Assembly: GCA_032622095.1 (NCBI GenBank)
Contig: CP136067.1
Span: 192,720,052-192,784,051, forward strand
DNA: 64,000 nt
DNA from: Siphonodentalium dalli
Taxonomy: Eukaryota; Mollusca; Scaphopoda; Gadilida; Siphonodentaliidae
Direction: 5' to 3'
Part shown: piece after piece, positions 57,998-64,000 of the stretch
How positions within the stretch are numbered: the first letter of the stretch is position 1
Layout of the letters: the number at the start of each line of letters is the position of its first letter
Notes under the pieces: model-generated
Told to the model about the DNA's origin: nothing
Database searches by the model: none
The model's input: the letters and a program-made list of their open reading frames with translations, nothing else
Made by a program: the position numbers and the translations under genes

Positions 57998-58821
57998 ATA
58001 TTATGCCTGTACTCTAATGAGCAGCAATCTCTGAGACATTTTATGCTATTACTAATCACTCCTCTACTGCTAACACTTTGACTAACAATTTTATGGCTAA
58101 TGATGTTTATGTAAATAGAAGTGTGTGATACAGGACCCAAAGAGAATAACTTCAAACCTATAACATGTGAGAGCAGGGTGCTCCGACTCAACGGAGGAAA
58201 CTTCACCACCACCAAAACAACAACAACAACATAGCATGCTAATTAAAACAAGTATTCATTTTTGTGATGATAACATTTTATTTCGGGATTACTTTTTCTG
58301 CCACAGGGGCTTGTAATGCCCTCCAATGCCCCTTCCCCTCCAAACCTGCAATCCCCTTATGTGCCGTCATTATATATGCGCCTGCTTTACATCATGGTAA
58401 TATACATGGGCCTCATATATTATTATGAGCGCGTTACAAGCCCATGTGTTTCTGCCATTTGCAATGAATACATGTATTTTGTCAGTTTGTTCTTCAAGTT
58501 CTTGTTGTTAGTTAATGGAACAGACTGCAGATGGAGAATTATGTGATTAAAAGTTACAACATATATACTGGGCGACTATTACCCATGTTGGTCATCACAG
58601 CTATTTTACAAGTATGTCAAACGATCAGAAATTTAATTTTGTAATGAAAATTGATAACCATGAAATAAGCAGCAAAATCAGCAACGTGGTCCGGCTCTTC
58701 TTTGATAAGCGCTCTGAATGAATATTATGCTTGCCACTTCAGTTATCAGAATCGGTTAATTGCCCAAAAATAATGTATAAACTTGTCTCTTAGCCTCATC
58801 CGCAATTTAGTCCGAGACCGT
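57998..58821 (+). repeat. 824 bp direct repeat, left copy (putative TSD)
   Basis: Matches 61701-62524 at a constant offset of 3703 bp without indels; the only difference I found by eye is T/G at 58807 and 62510. Outside these borders the sequences differ at once (57997 C against 61700 T; after 58821 ATTCG against CTTCT). It includes the start of the D7 MITE fragment (from about 58736), which resumes only after the right copy, so the segment was single-copy before the LINE arrived. Confidence 0.9.
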
Positions 58822-58832
58822 ATTCGTACCTT

Positions 58833-60467
58833 TTGCAAGAGTGTATCTCCTATACGAAACAGCAATCAAGCAAATTATATTCATGTTTCCTTGACACACA
58901 AAAAGCTTTTGATACAGTCTGGTTAAATGGCCTTCTTTACAAATTACATAATAAGGGTCTGAAAGGTAAAGCTTGGCGTGTATTCGCAAACGTCCTAACA
59001 GGAATTTCGTGCTGTGTTAGATACAACGGAGTGTTCTCAAACTGGTTCGACGTCAAGCAGGGCACCAGACAAGGAAGCATAATTTCTCCGGTCATGTACA
59101 TGTTATATATTGATGAACTCATAACCCTGCTTTCAACTTCCGGGAATGGTCTGTCCATCTCGTCTCTGAACTGCTCGTCCCCAACTCAGGCCGACGACAT
59201 GGCTCTCCTTTCACTTACTAGTCCCGGTCTGCAGTCTATGTGTGATATCTGTACCGACTACAGCAGAAAATGGAGGTTCAAATATAATCCGACGAAATCT
59301 GTCTGCATTGTATTTAATGAATCCCACTCAGATTATAACCGTGCTATCCGCGCTTGGTCTCTATGCGACCACCGTATTCAAGAATCCGACCACGCAACTC
59401 ATTTGGGCATCCCAATCCACAAGTTCTCTCAACAAACTGCTATCATAGAAAACATATGCAAAAAATTGCTCTCCACATATTTCATGTTATCAAATGCCGG
59501 GTTATATGCTGGTGGTATAACCCCTTCCAGCTGCGTGAAAATCTATAAATCGGTCGTTCTTCCCAGAGCACTTTTTGGGTCAGAACTTCTTTTCAACCTA
59601 TCACAGTCAAATATACTACAGCTTGAGAAAGCTCATCGTTGTTGCGTGAAGAATATCCAGGGTTTACCTACAAGAGCTCGCACCCTACTTGCAGAGGGCC
59701 TTTGTGGCATCACTTCTCTGTACAACGTCATCGAACGACGCAAACTGTCATTTATTGCTACGCTATGTAGGACCAGTATTGAGAAAACATCCGCTAGGGT
59801 ATTCATTCTCAGACTTAACGAATCCATTTTATTGGGCGAACAGAGTCATCTTATCGAGAACTTCCACCAAACGTTGTCAAAGTACAATCTACTCAATCAT
59901 CTCGTGCACTTCTCGAATACCGGTCACTTTCCAACTAAATTTCTTTGGAAGAGTTTGATTCGCGATAACGTTGACACTGTTCACCTCATGAAATGGGAAT
60001 ATGACGTTCACGCAGACAACGCTCTTTCGATATTAAAATTAATTCACCCTCGCCTAGAGACGAGCCTTCTTTGGTTAGCCTGCAAAAAGTACCCTAGAGA
60101 TAAAGCTTCCTTCCTAACTGTAGGAAGACTCGTCTCTCGTACCACATACGAAGATGGGGGGAATTGTCAACTTTGTAGATCCGAGTATCTCAATCCTGTG
60201 TGGCATGTCATCTTGTATTGCCCTGCCTTTAACAGTATCCGTAACACATTCTGGTATGACTTCATAACTCACTTTGGTATTCCTTGTTATTTAAAGCTTG
60301 AGGCTCTAAACTCGGACGAATTACTTGCTGTCTTCCTGAGTTCCGTGCCAATTGATTTGTCTGATGAAGTAGCGGATATTTCTGATTTTACACGCACATT
60401 TGTGTTGCATACAGCAAAACTTTGGAGGCTATATGAATCATGCTCTCAAATGCCTTGTCGACTTTGA
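58833..60467 (+). CDS. LINE reverse transcriptase, N-terminally truncated
   Basis: The product copies the LINE RNA into DNA at a nicked target. The frame is open from the 5' junction (58821), so the true start is lost; the first shown codon is TTG and I do not propose it as a start. Residue numbers count from there: RT motif A FLDTQKAFDTVW (19-30), motif B TRQGSIISP (78-86), motif C QADDMALLS (119-127) with both catalytic Asp. Then the C-terminal LINE domain (STYFMLSNAGLYAGGITPSS; LPTRARTLLAEGLCG) and a C-X2-C-X9-H-X4-C motif at about 446-464. 544 residues, against roughly 900-1200 for a complete LINE ORF2. Endonuclease and RT fingers are absent, so it is probably inactive despite intact catalytic residues. 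Clade not assigned. Confidence 0.85.
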   Translation: MQECISYTKQQSSKLYSCFLDTQKAFDTVWLNGLLYKLHNKGLKGKAWRVFANVLTGISCCVRYNGVFSNWFDVKQGTRQGSIISPVMYMLYIDELITLLSTSGNGLSISSLNCSSPTQADDMALLSLTSPGLQSMCDICTDYSRKWRFKYNPTKSVCIVFNESHSDYNRAIRAWSLCDHRIQESDHATHLGIPIHKFSQQTAIIENICKKLLSTYFMLSNAGLYAGGITPSSCVKIYKSVVLPRALFGSELLFNLSQSNILQLEKAHRCCVKNIQGLPTRARTLLAEGLCGITSLYNVIERRKLSFIATLCRTSIEKTSARVFILRLNESILLGEQSHLIENFHQTLSKYNLLNHLVHFSNTGHFPTKFLWKSLIRDNVDTVHLMKWEYDVHADNALSILKLIHPRLETSLLWLACKKYPRDKASFLTVGRLVSRTTYEDGGNCQLCRSEYLNPVWHVILYCPAFNSIRNTFWYDFITHFGIPCYLKLEALNSDELLAVFLSSVPIDLSDEVADISDFTRTFVLHTAKLWRLYESCSQMPCRL

Positions 60468-61700
60468 GCCGTTGTCTGAATGAACGATTTAATGATATTT
60501 TTATGCAAATCGTGCATCACTTGACTTATTCACACCATTATTATGCATTTTTATATTATTTGTATTCAATATATCGCATCGCCTGTCCATACAGTCAAAG
60601 GTGCCCTCTCGTTATTGCATCTAAAATGATAATTTTGCAGCAACGTGTTCGTGATCAGGCACTTTTGGTTTTCCCATGGTCGTCGATTTTTCAATATTCG
60701 GCCTCAACCTAATTCCGGCTTTCGATGTTTCCGTACATAACACGCGGTTATTACCACCTTTGGACTCCGTGGGCAAATTCTTTTCACATTTACTCAATTT
60801 GTTGTCCAATAAACGCTACTGTACAGTTTCTTATCCAATTGACACTTTTGTTCCTTTGACGGTATCTACGGTCCGATATGAAACTCTTAGTCATTGAGTT
60901 ACAGATGGAAAACTAACCCCAATAATCCGGATTTTTGGCTACTACATATTCTAATTGAAGGAAACATTATTCGTGAAAGACAGTGGGGTTGATGTCTATA
61001 ATAGTGGCTCAATGTCTAACGGTTTCCATGTGAGTTGATCGGATTTGTGTTTGATGTCACCTTGATGAGTTCATTTGACATAATGTTGCATATATATACA
61101 CTGATGTCTATTCTGTGTGTGTGGTCGTGTGCATGTGTGTGGATCTTTAAATGAGGGTGCGTGTGCATTTGGTTGTGTGAGGGTGCGTGTGAGGGTAGGT
61201 GAGTTCGTGTGCGACCGAATGCTAGGTGAGGGGGTGCGCGTGTGTCTGACTCTATTGTCAAATCTTAGATTCCAATATCTTTGATGAAACTTACTTGCAT
61301 GTGTAGAACGTGTCGGTCAGCTTGTATCTGCATGTCTGTCAGTCGTGTTTCTTCCTGTCTGCATGTTTATCTGTCAGCATGTATGTCTGTCTAGATACTT
61401 ATGTGACTGTCTGCATGTCTGTCTGTATGTCTCTTTCGCGTGTATGCTTGACTGTAAAATCGTCTAAGCCTAGGCGTGTCTGGACGTGTTTACGTGTACG
61501 CCTGTGCGCGGCTGGGTGGTTGCATGTGCCTGAGATTCAGTGTGTGTGCGTGTAACTGTGTGCGTAATCTCGCTTTATTTTGTGTTGTCATATTCCTTAA
61601 ATGTGCATACATTCCACTGTCATTTTTGTATTAGAATTGTTTGTAACTATGTTATTTAAATGTAACTCTCCGATAGTGGAGGCAATAAAAGGATATATAT
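60468..61700 (+). other. LINE-1 3' untranslated region
   Basis: Follows the TGA of the RT frame. GT-rich microsatellite-like stretches at about 61100-61250 and TGTCTG repeats at 61310-61440. Ends in AATAAAAGG and an AT repeat; no long poly(A) tail. Confidence 0.7.
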
Positions 61701-62524
61701 ATATTATGCCTGTACTCTAATGAGCAGCAATCTCTGAGACATTTTATGCTATTACTAATCACTCCTCTACTGCTAACACTTTGACTAACAATTTTATGGC
61801 TAATGATGTTTATGTAAATAGAAGTGTGTGATACAGGACCCAAAGAGAATAACTTCAAACCTATAACATGTGAGAGCAGGGTGCTCCGACTCAACGGAGG
61901 AAACTTCACCACCACCAAAACAACAACAACAACATAGCATGCTAATTAAAACAAGTATTCATTTTTGTGATGATAACATTTTATTTCGGGATTACTTTTT
62001 CTGCCACAGGGGCTTGTAATGCCCTCCAATGCCCCTTCCCCTCCAAACCTGCAATCCCCTTATGTGCCGTCATTATATATGCGCCTGCTTTACATCATGG
62101 TAATATACATGGGCCTCATATATTATTATGAGCGCGTTACAAGCCCATGTGTTTCTGCCATTTGCAATGAATACATGTATTTTGTCAGTTTGTTCTTCAA
62201 GTTCTTGTTGTTAGTTAATGGAACAGACTGCAGATGGAGAATTATGTGATTAAAAGTTACAACATATATACTGGGCGACTATTACCCATGTTGGTCATCA
62301 CAGCTATTTTACAAGTATGTCAAACGATCAGAAATTTAATTTTGTAATGAAAATTGATAACCATGAAATAAGCAGCAAAATCAGCAACGTGGTCCGGCTC
62401 TTCTTTGATAAGCGCTCTGAATGAATATTATGCTTGCCACTTCAGTTATCAGAATCGGTTAATTGCCCAAAAATAATGTATAAACTTGTCTCTTAGCCTC
62501 ATCCGCAATGTAGTCCGAGACCGT
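61701..62524 (+). repeat. 824 bp direct repeat, right copy (putative TSD)
   Basis: Right partner of 57998-58821; see there. The short frame at 62019-62249 and its twin at 58316-58546 are identical because of the duplication and show no domain. Confidence 0.9.
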
Positions 62525-62718
62525 CTTCTTGTCGACTTTTTACTGGCCCACCGTGGGCACTAAAAAGTTACAGTGGTGAAAAATAATAGATTTCAAAAAT
62601 CGATATCTGATCACTCTGACCTTTGATGGGTAGGTTCCTCGACTCGAATCAAATATTTTTTACCCCGAAGCCAAGGAAATAGTAACCTGCGAGCGTCAAT
62701 TCGGATTGAGTACCTTTA
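62435..62718 (+). mobile_element. MITE family D, copy D7, left-truncated
   Basis: TTCAGTTATCAGAATCGGTT, then TCATCCGCAATGTAGTCCGA and the terminal CGGATTGAGTACCTTTAA at 62718. Its first ~90 bp also exist at 58736-58821 through the LINE-associated duplication, which shows that the LINE inserted into this MITE. Confidence 0.75.
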
Positions 62719-62861
62719 AAATCTAGAAAATCGCTATAAATTTGGCAAGTTTAATTCAAGCTATCTAAAGTCCGTATATATACATCAATATTATGTGTAT
62801 TTATCTATCTGTATATCTCCGGCTCTTTCCAAATTACGTAGTCATAATACGGAGGTTCAAA
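62719..62861. other. Non-coding spacer
   Basis: Nothing recognised. Confidence 0.3.
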
Positions 62862-63137
62862 TCAACCCTTTCATGACTAGAGTCGCGCTGGTGCAGCATT
62901 AAATATCATGTGCCAGCGCCTTCTCTTATATATGCGAGTCTCCCATAGGGAGCCTCGCATATATAAGAGAATGCACTGGCTTACAATGTCAACGTAAATA
63001 GTGTGAGGCCAATGTATTCTCTTATATATGCGAGCTGCTCCCTGTGGGTCCATTATGGGAGACTCGTACATATAAGAGAATGCATTGGAACAGGGTTTTC
63101 GCAAAATTTCAGGAAGCTCCTGCCATGGAAGGGTTGA
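62862..63137 (+). mobile_element. MITE family B, copy B3
   Basis: TCAACCCTTTCATGACTAG at the left; the inverse of TCAACCCTTCCATGGCAGG at the right. Hairpins at 62912-62980 and 63008-63088 of the CATTCTCTTATATATGCGAG type. Here the outer bases are TCAA and TTGA, not TTAA: they are inverse to each other and not a direct duplication, which bears on how the ends should be defined. Confidence 0.75.
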
Positions 63138-64000
63138 GGACCATGCACAGATGACCGTTCGATCGCAGTCATTCATCAAATGCACTTCCGGTTCCGTCTC
63201 TATCGAATTAAGTTCCGACTCTTTCGCCATGTGTAAACAATTATTAAGTTTTGATAGGCTGTTTATACACTGAACGTCAATACAGAAAGTATTCTCCAAT
63301 AACAATCGACAGATTAGGTATTTGATGATAAGATTTTCGGCCTTATAACATTTAAATTTGGCTGGAACTTGTCAGGTTTTATGATCGAACATTAAGATAT
63401 TATAATGCAATACCTCCCGACGGTTCCTCGCAGTACTATTCCTTCAAATTAATCCCTCAAAAAAGCAATGAAAGGTTCCGATTCTATTGTGATTTTTATG
63501 TTCACGATCGGTTCTTTCGTTCCTTTTTAAAGTATACATTTCTATTCGATTAGATTATCTGATTGTGCATCTCTAGTTGCCCAATTTTCATATATGGTTC
63601 AAAATGTAGCCACGGTAATGTCAATAGATGAATTTTACGATCACATGCAGGTCAAATATTAAAGATGATCAGCCCATCAATTTTAATAGCAACCACAAAG
63701 GGTGCGTATACATAAGGCAGGTGAATGACGTCATATAATTTTTTCTATATCCATCAGTGATTTTTCAAGATCGCGGGTATAGATTTTGGAGAAATTGTCA
63801 CGTGACTTCCGGTTAGCGATCATGTGAGGATTGCAAAAAACGCGGAATTGGAAATGAATGCATCGCGATAAAAATGAAAGTAACTACTTCACAATACGAA
63901 GAATTCACATGTGATTTAAGTCTATTAATTTCATTTAGACCAATTTCGTTGGTCAGCTTAATGAAAACGAAAAATGAAGAAGTCATGACGATAATCCAGA
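63138..64000. other. Non-coding DNA, nothing recognised
   Basis: No supported frame, RNA gene or repeat partner in this window. Confidence 0.4.

Larger units (their letters stand above)
58822..61700 (+). mobile_element. 5'-truncated LINE (LINE-1) between long direct repeats
   Basis: A non-LTR retrotransposon lacking its endonuclease and the first RT block. The coding frame is open from the junction to 60467. A ~1.2 kb 3' UTR, GT-rich at 61100-61560, ends with GGAGGCAATAAAAGGATATA plus AT at 61700. There is no LTR, and the flanking 824 bp repeats contain a MITE fragment and unique DNA, so they are not LTRs. The direct repeats and the intact frame indicate a recent insertion. Confidence 0.85.

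Noticed and set aside
57998-62524. LTR retrotransposon with 824 bp LTRs
   Set aside because: The repeats carry a MITE fragment and have no TG...CA ends, PBS or polypurine tract; the enclosed RT is of the LINE type with a LINE 3' end.

Overview
This window reads as intergenic or heterochromatin-like DNA from an animal nuclear genome. It is AT-rich and full of microsatellites, Helitron-like elements, MITEs, LINE fragments and a gypsy-type LTR element. I see no intact host gene, no tRNA or rRNA, and nothing bacterial. The mixture is typical of marine invertebrates (mollusc, other lophotrochozoan, cnidarian or lancelet), but I cannot name the species.

Layout. 1-9 kb: a foldback repeat, a head-to-tail Helitron-like array (2.4-4.7 kb), CT microsatellites and a first copy of family D, a MITE with TTAA ends. 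9.4-15.4 kb: short-period degenerate satellites and an element bounded by inverted arrays of a ~17 bp motif. 15.4-17.6 kb: two further Helitron-like blocks on the minus strand, the second a head-to-tail array. 18.6-29.7 kb: a dense MITE cluster (families A, B, C, D, N), many copies forming long near-perfect hairpins, plus a 1.4 kb DNA transposon with 54 bp perfect terminal inverted repeats. 31-48 kb: more MITEs (M, D, L, E), a 2.4 kb ATC satellite, a GTT/GAT block, a short TTAGGG tract and single-copy palindromes.

49.8-57.3 kb is a nested stack. At the bottom is a decayed minus-strand gene of a multi-copy animal family of unknown function with a Cys-rich tail. A family E MITE and a gypsy-type LTR element (4 bp TTTT duplication, tRNA-Lys primer site, integrase C-terminus left) landed in it. 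A 5'-truncated LINE then landed inside the LTR element and is flanked by what look like two copies of a ~1.39 kb target segment.

58.0-62.5 kb holds a younger LINE of a related family, with an open RT frame but no 5' part, between two almost identical 824 bp direct repeats. Both LINEs end in the same GGAGGCAATAAA box plus an AT tail. The most interesting idea here is that this LINE group creates target-site duplications of about 0.8-1.4 kb. A MITE with TCAA/TTGA ends follows at 62.9-63.1 kb.
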